Positions 43,416-55,407 of a stretch of DNA of 64,000 bases are shown in pieces. The stretch comes from Muscardinus avellanarius. Lineage: Eukaryota; Chordata; Mammalia; Rodentia; Gliridae. The notes below the pieces were generated by a model. That model worked only from the letters and a program-made list of their open reading frames with translations. It did not search any database and was not told the DNA's origin. The stretch lies in assembly GCA_963383645.1 (NCBI GenBank), contig OY726572.1, positions 20,422,672 through 20,486,671 on the forward strand, in the 5' to 3' direction. The position numbers and the translations under genes are program-made. Position 1 is the first letter of the stretch. The number at the start of each line of letters is the position of its first letter.

Positions 43416-43807
43416 AGATACTTAAAAGGATAAATAAAAAATTGGGATTTGTCAGTGGAAAAGTGAAGCCTAAGGTGAATGTATTATAAACAAATTATGT
43501 GCTTGGTTAAGAAAAGCTTAATACTTACTTATTCTCAAGTAACAGGATTGTTGTGGGGTTAGCCTTTGAACTATGAGTGAACCAGTTTGGGAGATAAACA
43601 AAAGCATTTTATTGAATAATACATTTAAAGACATAATTTCTCTATATTAAATGGGATTCAAAAAGAGTTTCACAGATATGTGAATGTCAGAGTCATAAAT
43701 AGCACCACAGTGAGACTGGCTTATACCTAACCTTTGTGATGGACTTCTGGGAACATAGCCATGCTCTTAACTTAATTTGAATCCCTTAGAAAAATAGTGG
43801 GCCTTTT
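43416..43807. other. Unique block
   Basis: AT-rich; nothing recognised. Confidence 0.6.
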
Positions 43808-44870
43808 TTTTTCTTTCTGTGTGGTCTGGGGATTAAACCCTAGATCATTTTATTTCTGAGTTATATACCCAGCGCTTTATATTTTAACCTAAAATTTTTT
43901 TTGGGGGGGTACTGGGGATTGAACCCAGGGCCATTCTACTTCTGAGCCATTTTTTTTTCCCATTCCAGCCTTTTTTTTTTTTTTTTTTTAGTTTGAAATA
44001 GGGTCTTTCTAGGTTTCTGAGAGTCTTGGTAAGGTGCTGAGGCTGGTTTTGAATTTGTGCTCCTCCATGCCCAGCTTTATTTTTTAATTATTTATTCTTT
44101 GTGCTGGGGATTGAACCCATGCATTACAAGCGTGCACCACCATGCCTGGCTTGTGTTTTATTTGGAAAGTCTCTTCAAGTTACTATGCTGTGGTCCAGAA
44201 CCTCTGGTCCTCCTGTGTCATTTTTACAAGCACTGGTGTTAGAGGCAAGTGCCACCAGACCCTGCTAATAGTACTAGAGTTTCTTTGGAGGGGAGGGTAC
44301 TTGAGAGCCAACCTAGAGGCCTCCTACCTTTGAGCTACTCACCCAGCCCTATTTTTAGTTGTTGTTGTTTGTGATAATACTTGGAATGGAACCTGGGGGC
44401 ATTCTACCTCTGCCCCCTTCTTTTTTTTTTTTTTTTTTTTTGGGTGGTACTGGGGTGGAACCCAGAGGTTTTCTACCTCTGGGCTACACTCCCAGACCTA
44501 TTTTATACTTTATTTGGAAACAGGGTCTCACTAAGTTGCTGAGAGCCTCACTAAGTAGCTGAGGCTGGCTTTGAACCTGTGTGATCCTCCTGTCTCGGCC
44601 TCCCAAGTGCGGGGATTACAAGTGTGCGCCACCACGCCCGGGTACCTCTGCCCTTTTTATAACAGCCAGGTGAAGGTGCACACTTGTAATCCCAGCATTT
44701 GGGAGGCTGAGACTGGAGGATCATCGTTCACGGACAGCCTCAGGTACTTAGTGAGGTTCTTTGCAACTCAGTGAGAGCCTGTCTCAAAGAATAAAAAAAA
44801 ATAGGGCTGGGGGTGTAGCTTGGAGGTATAATGCCCCTGAGTTCCATTCCCAATACCTCAAGGGCAAAAA
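43808..44870. mobile_element. SINE cluster, mostly minus
   Basis: Minus ID 43808-43880; minus ID 43893-43960; B1 halves 43973-44076, 44077-44150, 44151-44266 (old); ID 44270-44358; ID 44359-44418 split by minus B 44419-44642 (flanks tacctctgccc); plus A 44664-44870. Confidence 0.8.
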
Positions 44871-45151
44871 AAGGTTCTTAATCCGTAAAGAAATTTACTA
44901 AGTACAAAGAATTGAAATATGGTCTCTCTTGCTGGTGTGCCTGGAATGAGGCCAGTAGAAGCAGATGTGATGTAGGCATAGGCCAGGCCACACGGTGTGG
45001 TGATCCATGCTAAGGATTTGAATTCCATTGAAGGTTTGAACAGTGGTATGACATGGTTAAATTCAGTTTTAGGAAGATGATTGGTTTAGGCAGTGTGCAG
45101 AATAAATTGAAATTGGAATTTTCTAGTTAGATTACCAAAGAAGGTTTTAGT

Positions 45152-45303
45152 GTGTGTGTGTGGGGAGGTACTGGGGATGGAACTCAGGGGCATTGCACCT
45201 CCCAGCCCTATTTTTTAGTCTTTTTATTTTTGAAACAGGGTCACACTGAGTTGCGAAGGGCCTTGCTAAGTGGCTGAGCAAGCATGAGCCACCATACCTG
45301 GCT
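45152..45303 (-). mobile_element. Minus type A SINE with deletion
   Basis: ID half and part of the B1 half; head 'ccaccatacctggct'. Confidence 0.8.
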
Positions 45304-45707
45304 GCCAAAGAAATATTTAAATTCCTAATTGTGTATTATTAAGTTTACCTTTAAGAATCATGGTGTCAGAGAAGCTTTAGATTTTGAAACGATCTTTTAG
45401 TGCTAATACATTAGAGTATCACGTTAGGAGGCAAGTTGCAATCCTGTTGAATTTAATCCTATAGAGCAAAACAGCCCGCCTCTCTCAGCTTCCTTTAGCC
45501 TCCCACAGTCTCTCAGCCTCCTCCATTTTCTCAGCCTCTTTTCAGCCCGCCTCTCAACCTCTCTCATTCTCAGCCTCCTCCCCAGCCTCTGTATGTGATT
45601 GGGCGTGTTCAACTTTAATTGCTTAACTCCCTTCAGCACTCGGGCCTGGTCTTGCAGAGTCATCTTCTCAGAATTGTAGTTGAGGCTTCACTATAAACAA
45701 GAAGACA
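45304..45707. other. Unique block with CT-rich repeated words
   Basis: 45470-45595 repeats variants of 'ctctcagcctcc' irregularly. The 79-codon minus open frame here (Arg/Glu/Leu-rich) is a product of that composition. Confidence 0.6.
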
Positions 45708-46163
45708 AACTGGTGTGGTGGCGGACGCTTGTAATTCCAGTACTTGCAGCTGATTGTACAGGTTTAAAGCCAGCCTCAGATACTTAGTGAGACTCCCAGC
45801 AATTTAGTGAGACCCTGTTTCCAAGCAAAATATGTCTGGGAGAGTAGCCCATAGGTAGAAAGCCCCTGGGTTCCATCCCCAGCACCACACACACACACAC
45901 ACACACACACACCAAAAAACCCCATAAAAACAAAACCCAACAACCAGGCAGAGCTGGGCGTGGTTGTATACACTTGTAATCCTAGTATTGGGAGGCTGAG
46001 ACAGGAAGATGGCAAGTTCTAGGCCAGCCTCAGCTATTCAGCGAGGCCCTCCGCAATTTAGTGAGACCCTGTTTCAAATAAAGAATGAAAAATAGGGCTG
46101 GGGTGTAGCTGGGAGGTAGAATGCCCATGAGTTAAATCTCCAACCCCCCCCCCCCAAAAAAAA
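45708..46163 (+). mobile_element. Type B and type A plus SINEs
   Basis: B 45708-45884 with (CA)n 45885-45911; A 45954-46163 ending in C13. Confidence 0.85.
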
Positions 46164-46255
46164 GCCCCAGGCAAATATGACATCTCTTGCATCTTCTGAG
46201 GAAGGCAGCGTAGAGTTGTTTCATGTGTTATTTATTGTGGGGTTTTTGTTTAGGT

Positions 46256-46515
46256 TTTGATTTTGATACTGGGGGTTGATCCCACAGGTGGTTTACCTGT
46301 GAGCTACAGTCCCAGCCCTATTTTATTTTTTATTTTTGTAAGTTGCAGAGGGCCTTGCTAAGTTACTGAGGCTGGTTGCGAACCTGCTCTCCTCCTATCT
46401 CAACCTCCGAAGTTCATCACCATGCTCAGCTTTCATTTTTTTAAATTTTTAAACAGGGTCTGGTCAGTTGCTAAGGCTGCCATGAACCTGTGATTCTCCT
46501 CTCTCAGCCTCCCAG
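46256..46515 (-). mobile_element. Old minus SINEs
   Basis: Full old copy 46256-46430 and B1 half 46431-46515. Confidence 0.75.
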
Positions 46516-47387
46516 GATGTCAGTTCATACAGATTTTTCTCCTTTTGAAGAGAGAGAACACAGTGCGCTATAGCTTGGAGCTACTTGTGTACATCTTTGC
46601 AGTGGCAGTTTGAATTTAAGACCTTCTTGCTAGGGATGGTGATTTAGGTAGGTTTGAGGTGGGAGTGTTAGAGCCCTGGAATAAGAGGGAAGATTGAGCA
46701 ACATAGCAAGATCTGCCCCTTGCCCCATGTACACATGCTGTACACATGCTGTACACATGCTGTACACTGAGCTCCATTCCCAGCTCAAGACCTGTTCTCA
46801 AATTGTTTCATCTTAAGTCTTTTTATAATCTCATATACATATATATACACACATATATTTTAAAATTTTAGTTGATGTTAGTGTCTAATATAGCTTCTTT
46901 TCCCTGTAAACAACATTGAGATGCTTCGGAAATTTTATAAAGTTGTTTTAATTTCTACAGTAGGGCCATGGCTTAGGCTAGTAGTCTCATCAGTAGCAGT
47001 AGGCCCCTAACTAATTGCATCGGGAAAACTGCATCTTGGGCTCTGTGGTTTAAAAAGAAGAAGAAGATAATCCTCTGTCCCAGAAATAATACTGGATAGT
47101 AATGTTCAAGATTTTATAGATTTTGTTTTTTATAATTAAAAGATTTGGGGCATATCTAGAGGATAAAAGCAAGACATTTAAAAAACATTAATTTTAATGA
47201 TAATAGTATTGGCTTAGCAGAACTGTACTTCTGTATCTGTCTTAGTTTTACATGGTTTATTATAGTTATAATGAATGTACAGTTAACATTTGTTTTCCTA
47301 GAGACTTGAAGTTATGCAAGCAGCCTTGACCTTGGCTTCAGATTTCCCTTTGGAATTTGTGTTCTGGATTTTTCATACAGTAGAGGA
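46516..47387. other. Unique block with an 11-base tandem repeat
   Basis: About 870 bases without SINEs. tgtacacatgc is repeated 3.6 times without mismatch at 46728-46767. Nothing else recognised. Confidence 0.6.
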
Positions 47388-48272
47388 GACCCCCCCCCCC
47401 ATAGTGGGGATAGAATCCAGGGGCATTCTACCTCTGAGCTACACCCTCAGCCCTATTGTCTGTCTGTCCGTCCTTCCTTCCTTCCTTCCTTCCTTCCTTC
47501 CTTCCTTCCTTCCTTCCTTCGGGTCTGGGGATGGAGCCCAGGGGCATTCGACCTCCGAGCTACATCCCCTGCCCTATTTTTTTTTCATTTTTATTTTTTT
47601 TTTGGTGGTACTGGTGTTTCTTGAAACCCTTCTACCTCTGGGCTACACTCCCAGACCTATTTTATACGTTTTTATTTTTGGAAACAGGGTCTCTTAAACC
47701 AGCGAGGCTGGCTTCGAACCTGCACGCTCCTCCTGTCTCTGCCTCCCAAGCTCCTCCTGTCTCCGCCTCCCAAGCATAGGGATTACAAGGGTGCACCACC
47801 ATGCCAGGCCCCCTGCCCTTTTTTTTTTTTTTTTTTTTTTTTTGTGGTACTGGAGTTCTTGAAAACCCTTCTACTTCCGGGCTACACTCCCAGACCTATT
47901 TTTATAGTTTTTTATTTGGAAACCGGGTCTCTTAAATCAGCGTGGCTGGCTTCAAACCTGCGCAATCCTCCTGTCTCCGCCTCCCAAGCATGGGGATTAC
48001 AAGCGTGCGCCACCACGCCCGGCCCCCTGCCCTATTTTTTATTCTTTATTTTGAAAGAGTTGTGGAGGGCCTCACTAAGTAGCTGCCTCTTGAATGTTGG
48101 GATTACAAGCTTGAGCCACCACACCCGGCTCCTATTATTTTATTCTTTATTTTGAAACAGGGTCTCTGAGTTGCAAAAGGCCTCACTAAGTAGCTGAGAC
48201 TGTCCACAAACCGTGATCCTCCTGTCTCAGCCTCCCACATGTTGGGATTACAAATGTGCCACTACACCCAGC
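47388..48272 (-). mobile_element. Minus SINE cluster with two type C copies at one target
   Basis: ID half 47388-47468; (TTCC)n 47470-47520; type A 47521-47592 resumed at 48024-48130; type C copies 47593-47808 and 47820-48023. 'cccctgccct' occurs before, between and after the two C copies (near 47567, 47810, 48025). The first C copy has a ~24-base internal duplication (47727-47775). B1 half 48131-48272 follows. Confidence 0.9.
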
Positions 48273-48307
48273 AAGGAGTTGCTTTTGCTCTCTAAAGAAG
48301 TTCAAAA

Positions 48308-48880
48308 GCCCGGCATGGTGGTGCTCACTTGTAATCCTAGCATTTGGGAGGCCGAGACCTGAGGATCACTGTTCATGGACAGCCTCAGCTACTTAGTGAG
48401 GCCCTCTGCAACTTAATGAGACCCTGTTTCAAAGAATAAAAATAGGGCAGGTTGTGTAGCTTGGAGATTGAATGCCTCTGAGTTCTATCCCCAGAGCTCT
48501 CCCCCCCCCCCCAAGAAAAAGGTTAGGAAATTAAAGCTTGTTAAAGAATAATAAGCTTAAAGCCTGATATAGTGGTACATGCCTGTTATCCCAATACTTG
48601 GGAGGCTGAGACAAAGGAGGATCTTTGTGGCCAACCTCAGCAATTTAGTGAGGCCCTGTTTCAAAAATTAAAAAAAGGGCTAAGTTGGGCGTGGTGGCGC
48701 ACACTTGTAATCCCTGCACTTGGGAGGCTGAGACAGGATTGCGCAGGTTTGAACCCAGCCTCAGCTACTTAGTGAGACCCTGTTTCCAAATAAAATATAA
48801 AAATAGGTCTGGGAGTATAGCCCGGGGGTAGAAGGCCCCTGGGTTCCACCCCTAGTCCCCCTCCACAAAATAAATAAAAT
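48308..48880 (+). mobile_element. Three plus SINEs
   Basis: Type A 48308-48521 with C11; old B1 half 48559-48677; type B 48684-48880. Confidence 0.85.
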
Positions 48881-48892
48881 CAAATACATTTT

Positions 48893-49461
48893 TTTGGTGT
48901 GTGTGTGGCACTGCTAGATCCCCTGCCCTATCTTTTAGTCTTTATTTTGAAACAGTGTCTCACTGAGTTGCAAGGACCTCACTAAGGAGCTGAGGCTGGC
49001 CATGAACCCCAGTCCTCCTGTCTTTGACTCCCAAATGCTGGGATTACAAGTGTGTGCCACCAGGCCTGGCCAGAAAATAGTTATTTTTCATAAATATGTT
49101 ATTTGTGTTAATAAGCAGATATTGATTGATTGGTTGATTGTGGTACTGGGGATCAAACCACAAATGTTTGCTAGACAGATGTTCTACCATTGAGCTACAA
49201 AACTCTGATTTTGCAATTCTCAAATTTGCAGTCCTCTTGTTTGCAGTACAGGTGTGTTCCAACTTGCCTGTCTTTGAGTTTATTGTTTTTACTTTTATTG
49301 TTTACTTATTTATTTATTTTGCAGCGGTAGGGATGGAACTCCTCGGGCATTCTACTTCCGAGCTACACTCTCAGCCCTATTTTTATTCTTTATTTTGAAA
49401 CAGGGTCTCACTAAGTTGTGGAGGGCCTCACTAATTAACTAAGGCTGGCCACAAACCTGTC
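48893..49461 (-). mobile_element. Minus SINEs and an old ID
   Basis: Type A 48893-49071; ID with 'gctagacagatgttctacc' centre 49137-49271; type A 49301-49461 truncated at the head. Confidence 0.8.
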
Positions 49462-49850
49462 TCTATAAGAGTTTATTTTTAAATAAGTTAAAAGATACTT
49501 TAATTTTTTGTTAGTTTTCATTTCTAATGTGGTAAGTAAATTTCTAATATTGTAAATTGACATAACCCACATATCTAGATTACTACTGGTGAGATAAAGG
49601 TAAATGGTGAGATGAGGTTTTAAACTGCTTGTCTCTAAACAAATTGTGTGGAGGGATTAGAAGCTAATGATTGTGGAATTGAGGGCCTAGGAAAGATGGA
49701 AAGTTAGTATACTTTCAAAGTATTTTATAATCATTTAAAAACTAAATGATGAGGCTAAGAATTGTTTTATGCATGGTTATACATACTTTTAGAAGAAGGC
49801 AATAAACAAGGTAGATACTGGGACTTACTAATTCAGTGTATAATCTGGTG
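49462..49850. other. Unique block
   Basis: Nothing recognised. Confidence 0.6.
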
Positions 49851-50066
49851 GGAGCCAGTTATGATGGCACATGTCTGTAATCCCAGTATTTGGGAGGCTG
49901 AGACTGGAGGATTGCAGGTTCAAGGACAGCCTCAGCAAGTAGTGAGACTCTCATCACCCTAGTGAGACCCTGTTTCCAAATAAGAAATAAAATTAGATAG
50001 GGGGTGAAGCTTAAAGGTAGACGGCCTCCGGGTTCAATCCCCAGTATACCATTAAAAAAAAAAAAA
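49851..50066 (+). mobile_element. Old plus SINE
   Basis: Complete with A13 tail. Confidence 0.85.
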
Positions 50067-50239
50067 ATCCCATGGGAAAGAACAACGCAAAATGAAAAAG
50101 GCAATATATGTAATAATGATACTGAAAAAGGCACCGAAAGGGAATTCGTTGAAAATAGTAAATAAAATTTCCCAGCAAATAATGGAAAATAAAAATGCTT
50201 GCAAAATTGTTGAGAAAAGAAATTAAAATGGACAAAGCT

Positions 50240-50333
50240 GAATTAGCTGGCTCATGGCTGCAATCCCAGTAGTTGGAGGGCTGAGGCAGGAGTACTTCAG
50301 GTTCAGGGCCAGTGTGGTAATTTAGCAAGACTT

Positions 50334-50372
<39 letters not shown>

Positions 50373-50783
50373 TATATTTTTATACTGGGGGGTGGAACCC
50401 AGGGCATTCTACCTTTGTGCTACCCCAGCCCAATTTTTTTATTCTTTATTTTGAAACGGTCTCACTGAGTTGCAGAGGGCCTCACTAAGTAGCTGAGGCT
50501 GTCTAAGAACCACGATCCTCCTGTCTCAGCCTCCCAAATGCTGGGATTACAAGCCTGTGCCACCATACCCAGCTAGCAAAACCCTGTTTAAAAAGTCCTG
50601 AGCCAGGTGTGGTGAACCACACTTGGGAGGCTGAGACAGGAGGATTGCAGGTTCAAGACCAGGCTAGCAACCTACTAGGCCCTGTTTCAAAAAAAAAAAA
50701 AAAAAAAGGATTGAGGAGCTGAGCTGGACCAGAGGTGCACAGCTGTAATCTCAGTTCGTTCGTTCGTTCTTTCTTTCTTTCCT

Positions 50784-50816
<33 letters not shown>

Positions 50817-51068
50817 CTTGTAGTAATGGGGATAGAATCCAGGGGCTTTCTACCTCCAGGTTATACCCTTAGATCTAGTTTTATAATTTATTTGGAAACA
50901 GTCTCACTAGGTTGCTGAGAGCCTCACTAAGTAGCTGAGGCTGGCTTTGAACCATTGCAATCCTCCTGTCTCAGCCTCCCAAGTGCTGAGATTACAAACA
51001 TGTGCCACCACGCCCGGCTCTATTCTCAGTTCTTGAGAGGTAGGATCCCCTGGGTTCAATCCCTGACG
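50240..51068. mobile_element. Nested SINE cluster
   Basis: Plus old copy 50240-50332 and 50574-50596 split by minus A 50333-50575 with (ATTT)n tail; plus 50600-50707; plus 50717-50756 and 51020-51068 split by minus B 50819-51019 whose tail is (TTCG)n(TTTC)n (50756-50818). Confidence 0.8.
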
Positions 51069-51509
51069 CCCACCCCACTCCACCCTATAGGGAAGGAGGG
51101 GAAAGGAAAGCAGAGAACCCAGAATAGCCAGAATAACCAAGGAAAAACCTTGCAAAGTTGAAGACTCACATTTCCTTATTTGTAATAGTAATCATGACAA
51201 TGTGCTTCTACGAAATGAGGATAGACACAGATCTCTGGAGTAGAACTGACAATTGAGATTTCCAGAATAAACCTTTACATTTCTGGTCAGTTATCTTTTG
51301 ATCATTAAATATTGAGCACCTAAAATGTTCTTTCCTGTTTACCCTGTCTCTACTCTCAATTTTCTTTATTTAAATCAGGTATTTGTTGGTCAAGACATAG
51401 AATGAGGGTAATTTCTCAGGGGATATTTATCACATACAAATAGTTACTAGAACTGGCTTAGTCTCTGAGCTTAGGAAGGAGAATGTAAGTTTTATTTGTT
51501 ACTCTTTTG
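51069..51509. other. Unique block
   Basis: No repeat recognised with confidence; a weak L2/MIR-like word lies near 51302-51330. Confidence 0.55.
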
Positions 51510-52126
51510 TACTGGGGATTGAACTCAGGGCATTCTACCTCTGATCTATAACTGCAGCCCTTTTTATTTTATTTGCTTATTTATTTTTGTGATACTGGGG
51601 ACTGAACCCAGGGGCATTCTACCTTCAAACTAAACCCCTTTACCCCCCCCCCCTTTCTTTGTGGTACTAGGGAAGGAACCCTTCTACCTCCGGGCTACAC
51701 TCCCAGATCTAATTTTTATATTTTATTTGGAAACAGGGTTTCTTAAGCCAGCAAGGCTGGCTTTGAGCCTGCGTGATCCTCTTGTCTCTGCCTCTCAAGT
51801 GCAAGGATTACAGGCGTGCGCCACCATGCCCGGCGTAGCCCTTTTTTTTTTTTTTTTTTTTTTTAATGTGAAACATGGTCTTGCTAAATTGCTGAAGTTT
51901 AGCTCAGAGGTAGGACGCCTCTGGGTTCAATCCCCAGTGCCACAAAAAAATAAAAATAAAGCCGGGTATGGTGGTTTACATTTGTAATTTCAGTACTTGA
52001 GTATAAGGCTGAGACAGGAGGTTTGAACCCAAGGACATTTTTCCTATGAGCTACACCTCAGCCTTATACTTATTTTGAAACCAAGTCTCAGTAAGTTGAT
52101 AAAAAGCCTCACTACTTGCTGAGACT
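51510..52126. mobile_element. SINE fragments of mixed orientation
   Basis: Minus ID halves 51510-51565 and 51570-51645; minus C 51645-51834; minus fragment 51841-51895; plus ID half 51896-51960; plus B1 head 51961-52020; minus SINE 52021-52126, which resumes at 52955 after the solo LTR. Confidence 0.8.
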
Positions 52127-52954
52127 TGTTACGGTTTAAATGGTGGGGGTTCTTTTTCTTATTTAACTAAATAAAGTTTGTTGAATAGAAAAATTAAAAC
52201 GAATAGGCAGCTTAAGTGTGGCTTTAAACAAGTCTTTATTCCAAAATCAGTAGAAGATAGAGAAGAAAAGGAAAAAGCACCATGCTGACCCACACATGCA
52301 GGAGAGCCTGAAAATGGAACTCTGGCCCCTTTTTGGGACCCCAACCTTTATGTAGAGTGTGTGTACTGGGTGTGGAACCCAGGGGCTTTCTACCTCCGGG
52401 CTATACTCCCAGACCTATTTTATGCTTTATTTGGAAACAGGGTCTCACTAAGTTGCTGAGAGCCTCACTCAGTAGCTGAGGCTGGCTTCGAACCTGTGCG
52501 ATCCTCCTGTCTCAGCCTCCCAAGGGTTTGGATTAAGATTTTGTATTGGTATCTTTCTTATCAGCATTACCAAGGCAATGGGCTAATAACTTATTCCTTA
52601 GGCAGGTGGTGCCTCTTTGTCTCCGGACAGTGCACTTACTAAGTGCACAGGCCAAGAACTACTTGGCCCTTGCCTCTATTATATTGGGCAGTATCATTTG
52701 CTCATCAGCCAGGGTGCTTTGAAGCCATACACAGAGTTTACCTTTCCTATACCCAGGCCAGGTCACAGAGGGGAGTTTGCCTCTATATAGTTTTAGGGCT
52801 AAAGGCTTTAATTGACTCTAAGGCTTTTACTATAGGTTAATCATTAGAATGAAGGGCAAAGACAGGAACTCTCCATTGTAATAGCTGCAGTCCCCGCCCT
52901 GCCTCAGGGACATTTTGTAAATTAATATCAAAGCAATTTTCCAATACCCCGACA
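52127..52954 (-). mobile_element. Probable solo LTR, minus strand, inserted in a SINE
   Basis: Begins TGTTACGG and ends CCCCGACA, an imperfect inverted terminal repeat with TG/CA ends. The SINE it interrupts continues on the far side, and the junction hexamers gagact (52121-52126) and caggct (52955-52960) are each one change from the SINE word gaggct, fitting a 6-base target duplication. A poly(A) signal reads on the minus strand at 52235-52240. A truncated minus type B SINE (52358-52537) lies inside; without it the LTR is about 650 bases. Family not recognised. Confidence 0.65.
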
Positions 52955-53042
52955 CAGGCTGTCCTGGAACCTGCAACCTGCAGCCCTCCAGTCTCAGCCT
53001 TCCAGGTACTGGGATTACAGGTGTGTGCCACCACACCGGGTT
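52955..53042 (-). mobile_element. Remainder of the SINE split by the solo LTR
   Basis: B1 half from 'caggctgtcctggaacc' to 'ccaccacaccggg', continuing 52021-52126. Confidence 0.8.
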
Positions 53043-53054
53043 TATATGCTCATT

Positions 53055-53172
53055 TTGTAAAACAGAAAGATAGAGATAGTTTACCTAAGGTCAAAGGATA
53101 AATGGATGGTAGAACCATCATTCAATTTGATGTCTGATTCTTACCATATATGCTATTAACCTATACTATTTT
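53055..53172 (-). mobile_element. MIR, minus strand
   Basis: 'agtttacctaaggtcaaagg...gtagaaccatcattcaat ttgatgtctgattc...atgctattaacc' follows the reverse MIR core. Confidence 0.8.
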
Positions 53173-53189
53173 ATAATTTCATCTTTCAA

Positions 53190-53565
53190 GTAAAAATTAT
53201 GTAATCTTGACCATTTATAAACGAATAATTCACAGTGTTGTATAACCACCAGTTATGTCTAGTTCCAGCGCATTTCATCATCTCGAAAGGAAATCCCAAC
53301 TCGTTAAGCAACTACTTCCCGTGTTCTTTCCCCTGTGCTGTAGAAGCTCATTCTGGGTTATTCATAGAAGTAAAAGACTGCAGCATGTGACTTTATGTTT
53401 GGCTTCTTTCAGTTAGCACATTTTCAAGGTCCCTCCATAGTGTGGGTGTGGTACATATTAGTACACCATTCCTTTTGTGACTAATAGTATGGTGTATGTA
53501 TATGCTGTAATTTGTCCACTCATCTGTTGATGAACATTAGGCTGTTTCCACTTTTTTGCTTGGTT
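53190..53565 (-). mobile_element. L1 3' end, minus strand
   Basis: 'ggcttctttcagttagcac...accattccttttgtgac...catctgttgatgaacattaggctgtttccact' is the antisense of the L1 ORF2 end. Confidence 0.8.
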
Positions 53566-53996
53566 GGTTTATTAGTGGAACCTAGGGATGGAATTGAGGG
53601 GCAGGCCTTACCTCAGCCTCCCAAGTGATGAGATTACAAGTGTGTGTGTGCCACACCATGCCTGGCAGCATAGGATTCTTTTTTTTTTTTTTTTTTTTTT
53701 TTTGGCAGTACAGGGGATGGAACCCAGGGGCATTCTCCCTCTGAGCTACACCCCCACACTCCCAGCCCAGTGTTTTATTTTATTTTATTTTTTCAGTACT
53801 GGGGATAGAACCCAAGGAGCATTATACCTCTGAGCTACACCCCCAGCCCTAGTTTTTAGTCTTTTTATTATTGAAACAGGGTCTCACTGAATTGCAAAGG
53901 ACCTCTATAAGTAGCTGAGTCTGGCTGTGAACCCTGACCCTCCCGTTTCAGCCTCCCAAATGCTGGGATTAAGGCATGCCCCACCACGCCCAGCTA
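53566..53996 (-). mobile_element. Three minus SINEs
   Basis: B1 half 53566-53667; ID half with T25 53679-53773; type A 53774-53996. Confidence 0.85.
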
Positions 53997-54253
53997 GTAA
54001 AGATTCTTAATTTCTGTCTGGGTGTGGGAAAACTGGTTTTTGTCTGCAAAATTGTACATGTTGATCATTTAGCTATAAATTGCTAATCTTTGGTTATCTG
54101 AAATTTATTATGTAGGTTGTTTCTCCCTGCATTAATTGCTGTGTTTTTGATTGCTATCAGAAGCTGAGCTTTGCAAAAACTCTTTATAGTGGCTACAGGT
54201 TGCAGTTACTCCTCTTGCCACTGGATGGTACTTGTGTAACAAGTTACCTGATT

Positions 54254-54742
54254 TTGTGTGTGTGTGTAGGGGGGGGGGTGGAACTCAGGGGCTTTATACC
54301 TCCGGGCTATACTCTCAGACCTATTTTATTCTTTATTTGAAAACAGGGTCTCACTGAGTTGTTGAGAGCCTCACTAAGTAGCTGAGGCTGGCTTCGAACC
54401 TGTGTGATCCTCCTGTCTCAGCCTCCCAAGCACTGGGATTACAAACATGCGCCACCACACCCAGCCTTTACTTGATACTTTTTCTTGAGCATTTGAAAAT
54501 GGATAAATGAGTTGGCTGCAGTAAATTTTTACCTGAGTCCCAGGGATCTATATATAGAAAGTGGGAGTTCAGCCGGGTGTGGTGGCGCACCCTTGTAATC
54601 CCTGTGTTTGAAGCCAGCCTTGCCGGCTTAAGAGACCCTGCTTCCAAATTTAAAAAATATATAAAAAGTAGGTATCTGGGAGTGTACCCCAGAGGTAGAA
54701 GGGTTTCTAGGAACCCCAGTACCACCAAAAGAAAAAAAAAAG
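54254..54742. mobile_element. Minus type B and plus type C SINEs
   Basis: Minus B 54254-54465 with (GT)n and G10; plus C 54571-54742 with an internal deletion removing the B1 centre. Confidence 0.85.
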
Positions 54743-54886
54743 GTGTTTTTATATGAGCAAAAACCTGAAAAAGAGTCGCTGGTTGGATTGAACTCTATGA
54801 TTTTCTGGTAATTTAGCAAATTATAGTATGGCAGGAGAATCTCCTGGCAGAATCTTAAAGGCTGTTACGTGTTCCTAGATATTTTT

Positions 54887-55141
54887 TGGCACCTGAGCTA
54901 TTTTTTTGTGTGTGTGTTTTTTTTTTGCGGGTCTGGGGATGGAACCCAGGGGCATTCGACCTCTGAGCTACACCCCCTGCCCTATTTTTTTATTCTTTAT
55001 TTTGAAACAGGGTCTCACTGAGTTGCAGAGGGCCTCACTAAGTAGCTGAGGCTGGCTGTGAACCTCGATCCTCCGGTCTCAGCCTCCCGAATGCTGGGAT
55101 TACAAGCGTGCGCCGCCACGCTCGGCTTGGACCTGAACTAT
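54887..55141 (-). mobile_element. Type A minus SINE with target duplication
   Basis: 54906-55127; flanks ttggcacctgagctatt and ttggacctgaactatt. Confidence 0.9.
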
Positions 55142-55395
55142 TAATTGATTTCACCCTCATTCCTACTAGCTTTTCTGCTCTGTCATACATTTTCCTGTAC
55201 TTAGGTAGGAATGTGGGAATATGGAGGTGTGGAAAGTACACAATGGTGTTGATTTGGGAAAAACAGGTCAGAGCTGCTTGTGACTATAGGTGGAAGACTG
55301 TAGGAATGACTGGAGAGACAGCTTTGGGTACTAAGAAATATAAGTACTTTTAGTCATAGACATGGTGATCTAGTTAAGGAGCTTAAATGGCAGAA
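55142..55395. other. Unique block
   Basis: Nothing recognised. Confidence 0.6.
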
Positions 55396-55407
55396 AGACC
55401 CCGGGGC

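Noticed and set aside
45424..45663. 79-codon minus frame rich in Arg, Glu and Leu
   Set aside because: Derived from the CT-rich repeated words at 45470-45595; composition artefact.
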